Below are positions 7,138 through 13,896 of a stretch of 17,424 nt of DNA, one piece after another. The first letter of the stretch is position 1, and every line of letters starts with the position of its first letter. Under the pieces are notes generated by a model. That model made no database searches and had not been told where the DNA came from. It saw only the letters and a program-made list of their open reading frames with translations. The DNA is taken from positions 98,735-116,158 of the forward strand of contig CAJUJN010000004.1 in assembly GCA_910586775.1 (NCBI GenBank), given 5' to 3'. This stretch comes from an uncultured Acetatifactor sp. GTDB taxonomy: Bacteria > Bacillota > Clostridia > Lachnospirales > Lachnospiraceae. Both the position numbers and the translations under genes were made by a program.

Positions 7138-8061
7138 ATGACCCTGACACAGCTGAATTACCTGATAACCATAGCGGAAACCAAGTCTCTGAACAAAGCG
7201 GCGGAACTGCTGTATGTGTCCCAGCCCTCCCTGACCAGCGCCATGAAGGAGCTGGAGAAGGAACTGGGCATTACGCTTTTCTACAGAAGCGGCAGGGGGG
7301 TTACCCTGACCAATGACGGGACGGAATTTCTGCTCTATGCAAAGCAGATTTACGGCCAGTATGAAAGCGTTCTGGAAAAATACGGGAAAGGAGGCACCCG
7401 CAGGAAAAAGTTCGGTGTCTCTACCCAGCACTATTCCTTTGCGGTGAAAGCTTTTGTGGACATGGCAAGGGAATCCGACCTGACAAAATATGAATTTGCC
7501 CTTCGGGAGACGAAGACAGCGGAGGTAATCAGCGATGTCTGCACAATGAGGAGCGAGATTGGGGTGCTGTACCTGTGTGATTTTAACCGGAGTACCATGG
7601 AGAAGCTGCTGAAATCCTCGGGTTTGGAATTCCATCATCTTTTAAACTGTCAGGCGTATGTCTACCTCTCGAAGCGGCATCCGCTGGCAGGGGAGCCTTC
7701 CATCTGCTTTGCGCAGCTGGAAAGCTATCCCTGCCTGTCCTTTGAACAGGGGGACAACAGCTCTTTTTATTTTGCGGAGGAAATTCTCTCCACCAATGAA
7801 TATGCCCAGATGATCAAAACCAATGACCGTGCTACCATGCTGAATCTGATGGTGGGGCTGGACGGCTATACCCTTTGCTCCGGAATTATCTGCGAAGAGC
7901 TCAACGGCAATGAATTTGTTACGGTTCCTTTTCGGGACGACGAGCAGAATCCCAACAGCGTGATGGAAATCGGGTATATTACCAGAAAAAACACCATAAT
8001 GAGCAGCCTGGGAGAGCGGTATATCAATGCCATGAAACGGTATCTGCACATCGGGGGATAG
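7138..8061 (+). CDS. LysR-type transcriptional regulator, probable sulfur/methionine regulator
   Basis: A 307-aa protein of the usual LysR length. Residues 1-60 form the winged HTH (LNYLITIAETKSLNKAAELL, then VSQPSLTSAMKELEKELG and the wing LFYRSGRGVTLTNDG). The rest is the two-lobed periplasmic-binding-like effector domain. GAGG lies 7 nt before the ATG at 7138. The regulated gene is probably the O-acetylhomoserine sulfhydrylase gene at 9504: LysR proteins are commonly adjacent to their targets, and the target promoter carries a 17-bp palindrome of LysR type at about -65. The two genes are now separated by an opposite-strand Rpn-family gene whose stop lies 7 bp after this one, so the arrangement is convergent without a visible terminator. 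The effector is unknown; O-acetylhomoserine, O-acetylserine or homocysteine would fit. Confidence 0.9.
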   Translation: MTLTQLNYLITIAETKSLNKAAELLYVSQPSLTSAMKELEKELGITLFYRSGRGVTLTNDGTEFLLYAKQIYGQYESVLEKYGKGGTRRKKFGVSTQHYSFAVKAFVDMARESDLTKYEFALRETKTAEVISDVCTMRSEIGVLYLCDFNRSTMEKLLKSSGLEFHHLLNCQAYVYLSKRHPLAGEPSICFAQLESYPCLSFEQGDNSSFYFAEEILSTNEYAQMIKTNDRATMLNLMVGLDGYTLCSGIICEELNGNEFVTVPFRDDEQNPNSVMEIGYITRKNTIMSSLGERYINAMKRYLHIGG

Positions 8062-8068
8062 GGCAGGA

Positions 8069-8959
8069 TTACGGAAGCTGACTTTCGAAGGCTTCCAGGC
8101 TGTCCGCCCTGGCGGCAAGCTTAAGATATTTTTTCAGTAAATCGATATCGTCAATGGCTTCGAGCTTTTTCTGCAATGAGCTGGGGATAGGCCCATAGTC
8201 TTCCAATAATTCCAGAATATCCTGTACTTTTGTAGCTTTTGCCGTTTTTTCGGCAGCTTCTTTTCTTTCAAAAGCGATTACTTCTTCAAATCTCATATAT
8301 TCTTCTCTTACCTCCGGCATGGTCTTTACTTTGCTGACATAGTTGTGGAGTTCTTTTGTGGATTCGTCTGAGGCGTTTTCCTCAGTGCTGTGCTGTAAAT
8401 ACTGCAGCATGGTTTTGATCTCGCCGCTGCCGCCGTTTGCACCGTCAGGATAGAAATAAATGAATTTCAGGCCGTCATTGTATTTCAGGCTGTCAACTTC
8501 CAGACAGCGGTTCTCGAAAGTATACATCATGTAATCTTTGCCGAAAGGATCGAAATTCAGGATGGTGATGACATACAGGTTGGGCATCCTGGAAAAGTCG
8601 TCATCACCCCGCCGCATGTAGCGGGAGTCCGCCTTGGCCTGATAGAAACGATTGTGTCTGGGCAGATCCAGATTTTCCTGAAGATGCGGTTCCAGGTCAT
8701 ATACATTGGCGGGCGGGGCGTCCGTTGTTTTATCGAATTCTTCGATTTTTACATCCATCCGGATACCACGGTATCTGGGTGTCTGCGCGGGCAGTGTGTA
8801 CTGTGCAACAATTTTAATCCTCCCGATTGTGCGCTGTAGCAGTACGGAGAGTACTTTGCGGCAGAAAGCCTCACCGACCTCCTCATCTGTGGCGATTGCA
8901 TTCATGAGAAAATTGTCCAACACGTCCAATTCCTCAAATGGTTTGTTTGTATAACCCAT
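8069..8959 (-). CDS. Rpn-family PD-(D/E)XK nuclease / putative transposase
   Basis: Reads 296 aa from ATG 8959, preceded on this strand by AGGAGA with 5-nt spacing. The longer frame to 9229 adds sequence with no family character, so I reject that start. The protein matches the PD-(D/E)XK nuclease family transposase pattern (Rpn, recombination-promoting nuclease): RIKIVAQYTL, RGIRMDVKIEEF with the conserved Asp, NVYDLEPH with the conserved Glu, then RFYQAKADSRYMRRGDDDF, NLYVITILNFDPFGKDYMMY and a Glu/Lys-rich tail with the closing AARADSLEAFESQL helix. Members promote DNA cleavage and RecA-independent recombination in known cases and are often found as solitary genes. The usual E-x-Q is E-P-H here, a form I believe is common in clostridial members. 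It lies inverted between the LysR gene and metY and may be a later insertion. No terminal inverted repeats or target duplications were seen. Confidence 0.85.
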   Translation of the reverse strand: MGYTNKPFEELDVLDNFLMNAIATDEEVGEAFCRKVLSVLLQRTIGRIKIVAQYTLPAQTPRYRGIRMDVKIEEFDKTTDAPPANVYDLEPHLQENLDLPRHNRFYQAKADSRYMRRGDDDFSRMPNLYVITILNFDPFGKDYMMYTFENRCLEVDSLKYNDGLKFIYFYPDGANGGSGEIKTMLQYLQHSTEENASDESTKELHNYVSKVKTMPEVREEYMRFEEVIAFERKEAAEKTAKATKVQDILELLEDYGPIPSSLQKKLEAIDDIDLLKKYLKLAARADSLEAFESQLP

Positions 8960-8992
8960 AAAAGTCTCCTTTTCCGGCAGGCATTGCAGGAT

Positions 8993-9021
8993 AAGATACA
9001 AACATAGTGTAGCGTAAACAA
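8993..9021 (-). promoter_or_regulatory. Candidate promoter of the Rpn-family gene
   Basis: On the minus strand, TTGTTT (9021-9016) and TATCTT (8998-8993) are separated by 17 bp, 34 bp upstream of the chosen ATG. This supports the start at 8959 rather than the longer frame. Confidence 0.4.
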
Positions 9022-9218
9022 TGGCCTGCCAATTTTCAGTTAAAGCAGCTGTGAAAATACAGGCGAGATGCCATTGAACACACCGCAGCGGGGTGACCAG
9101 ATTTCCACATGTGTTTTCAGATGAGTCTATTATATCAGAAAGCGGGGATATGTCAATCTCTTTTTGGTTCTTTTCAGGTTTGGTTGAAACCATGGAAAAA
9201 CCTTCTTTTTGAAATGCA

Positions 9219-9269
9219 GTTATAAGCATTTATAGAGCATTTATAGAATAGTTATAGAATCAATCTATA
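9219..9269 (+). promoter_or_regulatory. MET-box-like LysR operator with 11-bp phased repeats
   Basis: TATAGAATCAATCTATA (9253-9269) is a perfect 6-5-6 palindrome containing TATAG-N7-CTATA, the same outer arms as the streptococcal MET-box bound by the LysR protein MtaR/MetR (TATAGTT...AACTATA in the literature). Upstream, TTATAGA-type half-sites repeat at 9220, 9230, 9241 and 9252, spaced 10 to 11 bp, one helical turn. The palindrome is centred near -66 from the predicted metY start, where LysR activators normally bind. Confidence 0.6.
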
Positions 9270-9291
9270 GCCGGGTATTCCTTTTCCATAT

Positions 9292-9320
9292 TAGACAAAT
9301 AATTCCCAGTATGTTAGTAT
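9292..9320 (+). promoter_or_regulatory. Promoter of the O-acetylhomoserine sulfhydrylase gene
   Basis: TAGACA (9292-9297, 5 of 6 to consensus) and TAGTAT (9315-9320) are 17 bp apart. Transcription would start near 9327, giving a leader of about 177 nt before the ATG at 9504. The rather weak -10 suits a promoter needing an activator. Confidence 0.5.
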
Positions 9321-9341
9321 GAATACGGAAATCAGCAAGCC

Positions 9342-9366
9342 CCCCTGTTCCGTTACCGGAGAGGGG
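9342..9366 (+). promoter_or_regulatory. Leader hairpin I of the metY-type transcript
   Basis: CCCCT(G)TTCCG pairs with CGGAGAGGGG across a TTAC loop, with one bulged G and one G-T pair. It begins about 15 nt after the predicted transcript start and contains the GGAG that would serve the small frame at 9368. It matches no S-box or T-box consensus I know. Confidence 0.35.
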
Positions 9367-9367
9367 T

Positions 9368-9466
9368 ATGCAAAAACGAAAAGCAGCATCTGCCCCACCG
9401 GTACCTCAGAGGACTTACGAACGCATCACCATGCAGCAGGAAATCCTCTGCCGTAGCCGGGGATAG
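9368..9466 (+). CDS. Possible 32-aa leader ORF upstream of metY
   Basis: ATG 9368 follows GGAG (9358-9361) by 6 nt and the frame ends at TAG 9464-9466, 37 bp before the metY start. The peptide is basic (opens MQKRKAASAPPVPQ) with one internal Met and one Cys, so it is not an obvious Met- or Cys-rich attenuation peptide. Its bases also hold a 7-bp hairpin, CAGAGGA (9407-9413) with TCCTCTG (9444-9450). It may be a regulatory upstream ORF, a small protein, or chance. Confidence 0.3.
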   Translation: MQKRKAASAPPVPQRTYERITMQQEILCRSRG

Positions 9467-9503
9467 GGTGGAGGCGGAACATGAAATCAGGAGGAGAAAG
9501 AAA

Positions 9504-10808
9504 ATGGCAGATATCAGAGATTCTAAAAACTGGGGATTTGAGACAAGGCAGTTACATATAGGACAGGAGAAGGCGGATCCGGTGACGGATGCAAGGGCAG
9601 TGCCGATTTACGCGTCCACATCCTATGTGTTCCACAACTCGCAGCATGCGGCAGACCGCTTCGGACTGCGTGATGCCGGAAATATTTACGGCAGGCTGAC
9701 CAATCCTACCCAGGACGTATTTGAACGCAGGATTGCGTCCCTGGAGGGCGGCGTGGCGGCTTTGGCAGTGGCCTCCGGGGCAGCGGCTATCTCCTACACG
9801 TTCCAGGCACTGGCAAGGGCAGGAGAGCATATCGTATCCGCCAAGACGATTTACGGCGGCACCTACAACCTGCTGGCCCATACCCTTCCCCTTTCCAGCG
9901 GCGTTACCACTACTTTTGTGGACCCGGAAGAGGAGGGCTCTTTCGAGGCGGCGATTCAGGACAACACCAAGGCGATTTTCGTGGAGACCCTGGGAAATCC
10001 CAACTCCAACCTGGCAGACCTGGAGAACCTGGCGGAAATTGCCCACAGGCATCATATTCCGCTGGTGGTGGATTCCACCTTTGCGACACCTTATCTGATC
10101 CGTCCCGTTGAGTACGGCGCAGATATCGTGGTACATTCCGCCACAAAGTTTATCGGAGGCCACGGCACTGCCATCGGCGGCGTCATCGTGGACAGCGGCA
10201 ATTTTGACTGGAAAGCATCCGGCAGGTATCCCTGGATTTCGGAGGCAAATCCCAGTTACCACGGCGTTTCCTTCGCGGATGCGGTGGGAGCGGCGGCGTT
10301 TGTGACTTATATCCGTGCGGTTATCCTGAGGGACACGGGGGCCACCCTTTCGCCGTTCCATGCCTTTATCTTTCTGCAGGGGTTGGAGACACTTTCCCTG
10401 AGAGTGGAGCGACATGTGAGCAATGCACTGAAAATCGTAGATTACTTATCGAAACACCCGCAGGTGGAAGCGGTGCACCATCCGTCTCTGGAAAGTGAGC
10501 CCAGCCATGGGCTGTATCAGAAATATCTTCCCAATGGAGGCGGCTCTATCTTTACTTTTGAAATCAAAGGAGATGCGGCTACGGCACAGAAGTTTATCGA
10601 TAGCCTGGCGATTTTTTCCCTGCTGGCGAATGTGGCGGACGTGAAATCCCTGGTAATCCATCCGGCCACCACCACCCACAGCCAGTGCACGGAGGAAGAG
10701 CTTCTGGACCAGGGGATCAGGCCCAATACCATCAGGCTTTCTATCGGCATCGAGAAGGCGGAGGATTTGATCGCGGCTCTGGACGCGGCGTTTGAAGCGG
10801 TGAAATGA
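9504..10808 (+). CDS. metY: O-acetylhomoserine sulfhydrylase (homocysteine synthase), PLP-dependent
   Basis: The enzyme joins O-acetylhomoserine with sulfide to give homocysteine and acetate, the direct sulfhydrylation route to methionine, in the cytosol. The protein is 434 aa, normal for the MetY branch of the Cys/Met PLP family and longer than MetB or MetC. Family marks in order: GFETRQLHIGQ, PIYASTSYVF, YGRLTNPTQ, the PLP-phosphate region ASGAAAISYTFQAL, VVDSTFATPYL, and HSATKFIGGHG with the Schiff-base lysine at about residue 215. VIHPATTTHSQ and the RLSIGIE end are also present. I chose ATG 9504 because AGGAGG lies 9 nt upstream and MADIRDSKNW is the usual opening; the longer GTG-started frame to 9468 runs through the ribosome-binding site. 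It is preceded by a structured leader and a LysR-type operator. The substrate could be O-succinylhomoserine or O-acetylserine, but the sequence favours the acetylhomoserine group. Confidence 0.93.
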   Translation: MADIRDSKNWGFETRQLHIGQEKADPVTDARAVPIYASTSYVFHNSQHAADRFGLRDAGNIYGRLTNPTQDVFERRIASLEGGVAALAVASGAAAISYTFQALARAGEHIVSAKTIYGGTYNLLAHTLPLSSGVTTTFVDPEEEGSFEAAIQDNTKAIFVETLGNPNSNLADLENLAEIAHRHHIPLVVDSTFATPYLIRPVEYGADIVVHSATKFIGGHGTAIGGVIVDSGNFDWKASGRYPWISEANPSYHGVSFADAVGAAAFVTYIRAVILRDTGATLSPFHAFIFLQGLETLSLRVERHVSNALKIVDYLSKHPQVEAVHHPSLESEPSHGLYQKYLPNGGGSIFTFEIKGDAATAQKFIDSLAIFSLLANVADVKSLVIHPATTTHSQCTEEELLDQGIRPNTIRLSIGIEKAEDLIAALDAAFEAVK

Positions 10809-10854
10809 TCCCTGTAAAATGGAAAGGCAGGGCACAAGGGCAGAGCCGTTTACT

Positions 10855-10964
10855 CCTCTCATTTATTGAACAGAAACTGCGGGCCAACCCATAAAATGTG
10901 ACATGGACTCTGTATGGGAAATCTGTATAATGGAATCAGAAGCTTCTAAATCATAAATGAGAGG
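10855..10964 (+). promoter_or_regulatory. Distant inverted repeat covering the XRE-gene ribosome-binding site
   Basis: CCTCTCATTTA (10855-10865) is the exact reverse complement of TAAATGAGAGG (10954-10964), which holds the GAGAGG just before ATG 10974. A transcript coming from metY could fold the two together and hide the site, whereas one starting at the local promoter (10904-10931) would lack the upstream arm. Inference only. Confidence 0.3.
10904..10931 (+). promoter_or_regulatory. Promoter of the XRE-TPR gene
   Basis: A perfect -10 TATAAT (10926-10931) has TGGACT (10904-10909) 16 bp upstream as -35. It lies 42 bp before the ATG at 10974. Confidence 0.6.
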
Positions 10965-10973
10965 ACTAAGGAT

Positions 10974-11897
10974 ATGAATACAGTATTTTCCAATAATCTG
11001 AAGAAATTCAGACAGCAGAAAAATCTCACGCAGGAACAGGCAGCAGATATTTTAAATGTGAGCGCGCATACTGTTTCAAGGTGGGAATGTAATACTACTT
11101 TGCCCGATGTTACAATGCTTCCGAAAATAGCAAAGCTTTATTGCGTTACCATTGATGATTTTTTTAAGGAAACATCGGCTGCGTACGAAAATTATGCACA
11201 GCGCCTGGCCTCAGTCTATGAGGCGACACGGGAGCCGGAAGACTTTATTGCCGCAGATTCAGAGTTTAAAAAGATGATGAAACAGGGCGGCTGTTCTGCG
11301 GAAGACTTAAGGCTGTATGGGATACTGCACCAATTTATGATGCAGTATTGTGTGAATAAATCCATAGACCTGTTCAATCAGGTGATTGAGAGAGGGAAAG
11401 ACGGAAAGGATGATATTTTCTGGCGGACAAAGCATCAAAAGATGCTCCTGTATTCACAGATCGGAAAAGGTCAGGAGAGTATTGACGAAACGCTGAAAAT
11501 AGTAGAGAAAGGTTCAGAAGAACCGGAAGATTGGATTTGCCTTATCGCGGCGTACAGATACAGCGGAGACGAGGAAAAAGCATATGAATGGTTTTTAAAA
11601 GCCATCCGGAAATTCCCTGATAAAGCGGCTCTGTATATTTATGGCGGTGATGCATGCAAGAAACTTGGCCGGTATGAGGAAGCCCTTCGTTATTGGGATA
11701 AAGCCCTTGAAATCGATAATACATTTCATGATGCCAGATATTCCAAAATCTTTTATTATGAAGAAATGGGAGACTATGAAACGGCCTATAAAATGTGGCG
11801 TGAAGTAATCGAAGAACTTGGAAAGGCCGGATATGACATTGAAGCCGCGGCAGACGAAAAACTGGCAAAGGCATGCCTGGAAAAAATAAAAATGTAA
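10974..11897 (+). CDS. XRE-family regulator with C-terminal TPR repeats
   Basis: A 307-aa cytosolic protein. Residues 5-62 form an HTH_3 domain (NNLKKFRQQKNLTQEQAADIL, then VSAHTVSRWE, LPDVTMLPKIAKLY and VTIDDFF). The remainder is helical, with recognisable TPR units near residues 185-300 (GDEEKAYEWFLKAIRKFPD, GRYEEALRYWDKALEID, GDYETAYKMWREVIEE). Proteins of this build are common in clostridia as regulators that sense a peptide or partner through the TPR part. A ligand cannot be named. Base composition is somewhat more AT-rich than mfd or metY, suggesting separate acquisition. It has its own promoter and a terminator 15 bp after the stop, so it is monocistronic. A broken relative of the same general type lies at 12986-13792. 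Confidence 0.88.
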   Translation: MNTVFSNNLKKFRQQKNLTQEQAADILNVSAHTVSRWECNTTLPDVTMLPKIAKLYCVTIDDFFKETSAAYENYAQRLASVYEATREPEDFIAADSEFKKMMKQGGCSAEDLRLYGILHQFMMQYCVNKSIDLFNQVIERGKDGKDDIFWRTKHQKMLLYSQIGKGQESIDETLKIVEKGSEEPEDWICLIAAYRYSGDEEKAYEWFLKAIRKFPDKAALYIYGGDACKKLGRYEEALRYWDKALEIDNTFHDARYSKIFYYEEMGDYETAYKMWREVIEELGKAGYDIEAAADEKLAKACLEKIKM

Positions 11898-11911
11898 ATC
11901 TGAAGGGACTG

Positions 11912-11940
11912 CCGGGGGAAGATTGCTTTCCTCCGGTTTT
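11912..11940 (+). terminator. Terminator of the XRE-TPR gene
   Basis: CCGGGGGAA pairs with TTCCTCCGG (one G-T pair) over a 7-nt loop and is followed by TTTT, 14 bp after the stop codon. Confidence 0.75.
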
Positions 11941-12087
11941 CCGTGGTATCTGAAAACTTCACGATCAAATCATCTGATTTCAGGGAATCCCTCCAAAAAG
12001 TAACCAACTGCCCAACGTATTGTAGCAACAAGTTATGTGTATGTCAATATTAATTTTATGTGGAAAATCAGGATAGAAGGTGATATA

Positions 12088-12534
12088 ATGGAATCATGTC
12101 CGGCGGAAAAGGGTCGGATGGTCAAGAACAGAGGCTTTTTGGGGCTGGGTGATGTGAAGAATTCTTATCTGGCCTTATTTCTCTTTGGCATCACATTCTG
12201 CTCTGTGGTGGAATATATTGTGGGCGGGATTCTGGAAAAGCTGTTCCATTCCAAATGGTGGGATTATTCGTATATGCGTTTTAATATCAAGGGGAGGGTG
12301 TGCCTGAGGAATGCCGTGCTGTTTGGGTTTGGCGCCGTTCTGGTATTCCGCCTTGTGCAGCCTGCAGTGGAAGATGCAATTGTCCGGATATCGGTGAATG
12401 TGAGGATGGCAATCACCATGATATTCAGCATTGCTTTTGTGATTGACACGGCGGCTTCTGTCAGAAGGGCGTGGGAGCGCCGGAAAAATCATGAAGGCAG
12501 CGAACTGATACTCATCTTTAAGGCTCACAGGTAG
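12088..12534 (+). CDS. Shortened CmpB-type (putative ABC-transporter type IV) membrane protein
   Basis: Reads 148 aa from ATG 12088, with AAGGTG 5 nt upstream; the longer frame from 12037 lacks a ribosome-binding site. The protein carries the core of the CmpB family of Firmicutes membrane proteins: VVEYIVGGILEKLF, then the highly characteristic WWDYS, RFNIKGRVCLRN, and a further hydrophobic segment ending in VQP. Two or three membrane spans are visible (about residues 25-47, 70-90 and 105-130). Full-length members have an N-terminal FxxYSFxGWxxE span and an NRGFLxGPxxPIYGFG motif. Here NRGFL is present but jumps directly into a later span, so the first spans and the GPxxPIYG part are missing. 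It is probably a deletion derivative of unclear function. A strong terminator follows at 12537. Confidence 0.65.
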   Translation: MESCPAEKGRMVKNRGFLGLGDVKNSYLALFLFGITFCSVVEYIVGGILEKLFHSKWWDYSYMRFNIKGRVCLRNAVLFGFGAVLVFRLVQPAVEDAIVRISVNVRMAITMIFSIAFVIDTAASVRRAWERRKNHEGSELILIFKAHR

Positions 12535-12536
12535 CG

Positions 12537-12581
12537 GGCACGGCTTTCCGGCAAATCTTACCGGAAAGCCGTGCCTTATCT
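12537..12581 (+). terminator. Strong hairpin terminator after the CmpB-like gene
   Basis: GGCACGGCTTTCCGG (12537-12551) and CCGGAAAGCCGTGCC (12561-12575) are perfect 15-bp arms with a 9-nt loop. The following TTATCT is a weak U-tract, and TTTTT follows at 12591-12595. The stem starts two bases after the stop codon. Confidence 0.75.
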
Positions 12582-12613
12582 ATGATACTCTTTTTCACTC
12601 CATATAATCCCCA

Positions 12614-12772
12614 TTAGAATAATCCTACGGAGCGTAGAATCAGTCCGCCATTGCAGTCATTGCATACAGCCTGCTGATTTTGTACAATATGTTTATCGGA
12701 AGCTATTTTTTGGCTTCTGACAGTCAATGATAGGAAGCGGTACTTGCTTCCTGGGTGTAATTGTTCTTTCAT
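12614..12772 (-). CDS. Possible 52-aa small protein, unrecognised
   Basis: ATG 12772 on the minus strand has GAGG about 11 nt upstream; the product opens MKEQLHPGSKYRFLSL and ends with a CNDCNGG motif and LILRSVGLF. The two Cys spaced CxxC could bind metal, but one pair is not enough for a zinc site. A longer frame to 12874 runs through the direct repeats. A candidate plus-strand promoter crosses the same bases, and I know no homolog, so this may be chance. Confidence 0.25.
   Translation of the reverse strand: MKEQLHPGSKYRFLSLTVRSQKIASDKHIVQNQQAVCNDCNGGLILRSVGLF
12660..12688 (+). promoter_or_regulatory. Candidate promoter toward the broken XRE gene
   Basis: TTGCAT (12660-12665) and TACAAT (12683-12688, 5 of 6) are separated by 17 bp. 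The leader to ATG 12986 would be about 290 nt and contain the 39-bp direct repeat. The -35 is poor. Confidence 0.3.
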
Positions 12773-12826
12773 GGGGCTAATATCCTCACTGCTTGCGATA
12801 TCCTCCACTTCCGATAAGAGGGGCGC

Positions 12827-12904
12827 TTTCCGCACCGTATTCGGCTGTAGAAGGGGTGCCTGGGTTTTCCGCACCGTATCCGGCTATAGGAGGCAGCCCA
12901 GGCT
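12827..12904. repeat. Two-unit 39-bp direct repeat
   Basis: TTTCCGCACCGTAT begins units at 12827 and 12866; identity is high over the first 28 bases (three or four differences) and fades in the last 11. No gene is supported across it. The rest of 12582-12985 holds no convincing protein gene. Confidence 0.6.
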
Positions 12905-12985
12905 TCTCATAGCCTGAGCTGCTGTGAGCCTGTAAAGCAGGAGACTGAAAAATTCCAGATCAAAACGCAGGAAAGGGGATCGAAT

Positions 12986-13792
12986 ATGAACCTGTCAATC
13001 GGAGAAAATATCAGACGGCTGCGCCGTCAGCGGGATTAAACCCAGGAAGAGGTTGCGGCACACCTGGGTATCTCACCGCAATCCATCAGCAAGTGGGAAC
13101 GGGCGGAAGGATATCCGGAAATCACCATGCTTCCTTCCCTGGCAAACTATTTTGACATCACTGTGGATGAGCTCATCGGTATGGGTGAAATCGTAAAAAC
13201 CCCAAAATATACCGAATGGAACTGTTTATGGAGAGAAAATAACGAGAAAAAACTGCACCGCGACAATGTGCTGTTGATGAGAAAAGTCCTGAAACTTTTT
13301 CCAAACGATGGGCTCCTTCTTGTTCAGCTTTCCACATCTCTTGAGAAGCTGGACGGGACAGAGGAAGAAAAGGTACAGAATCTGATGGAATCCATTGCTC
13401 TGCAGGAACAGATCCTACGCTATGGGGAGGACTCTGAGGTACGGGGGGCGACGCTCTATAACATATGTTTTGCCTACTGGAAAAACGGGGAGCGCGAAAA
13501 GGCGCTGGAATGTGCAAGAAAACTTCCGAATCTCTATAAAGCCCGGGAAAACGCCCTGGTACATTTCCTGGAGGGAGAGGAAAAGCATGATGTGGCGAAA
13601 AACGCCCTGATTCCGCTTGCGATGTCTGTAACAGAACATTTGTCGGCTCTTGCACAGACGGAAGAGAATCCGGTTTATTATGAGAAGGCGGAACAGATAC
13701 TGGATCTTCTGTTTGACGGCGAGGAAAATGACATAATCGCATTCGTCCGGAAAAAACTGAAGGAAAGAAGCGAGGCCCAAGGAAAGACCTGA
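12986..13792 (+). pseudogene. XRE-family regulator broken by an in-frame TAA in the HTH
   Basis: From ATG 12986 the frame reads MNLSIGENIRRLRRQRD, then TAA at 13037-13039, then TQEEVAAHLG, SPQSISKWERAEGYPE and DITVDELIGMGE in the same frame to TGA 13790-13792. Related proteins have a Leu or similar at the stop position (RRxLTQEEVA), and one base change (TTA to TAA) explains it. A ribosome-binding sequence (AGGAAAGGGG) precedes the ATG. Restored, the protein would be 269 residues: an HTH_3 domain at 5-62 and a helical C-terminal part of TPR-like character (EREKALECARKLPNLYKA). A restart at 13127 would give 221 aa without most of the HTH, so it could not bind DNA normally. It stands directly before an ABC exporter locus, a common partner for such regulators. 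A sequencing error at one base would restore it. Confidence 0.8.
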
Positions 13793-13896
13793 AGGGAAGA
13801 ATAAGAGAAAAGGAAAAATCTGAGGAAAAGAAAAGACACTTGGAAAAACCTGAGAAAAAGAAGAGAACGCAGAAAAACGGGAATTGTGGGGCAGTT

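Noticed and set aside
6520..7638. 372-aa minus-strand frame
   Set aside because: Crosses the inverted repeat, the ABC fragment and the start of the LysR gene. Composition is Pro/Ser/Cys-rich and no family is recognised.
8960..9229. N-terminal extension of the Rpn-family protein to ATG 9229
   Set aside because: No family similarity. The AGGAGA site and a candidate promoter support ATG 8959.
9465..9480. T-box-like sequence (AGGGTGGAGGCGG)
   Set aside because: Lacks the conserved NACCGCG part, and no stem I or terminator/antiterminator pair is visible.
9552..10415. 287-aa minus-strand frame
   Set aside because: Antisense shadow of metY.
10810..10850. Possible metY terminator (CCCTG / CAGGG)
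   Set aside because: Five-base stem with a 13-nt loop and no T-run.
10926..12095. TATAATGGAATCA shared between 10926 and 12084
   Set aside because: The second copy overlaps a start codon and has no -35. A 13-base match including TATAAT is plausibly chance.
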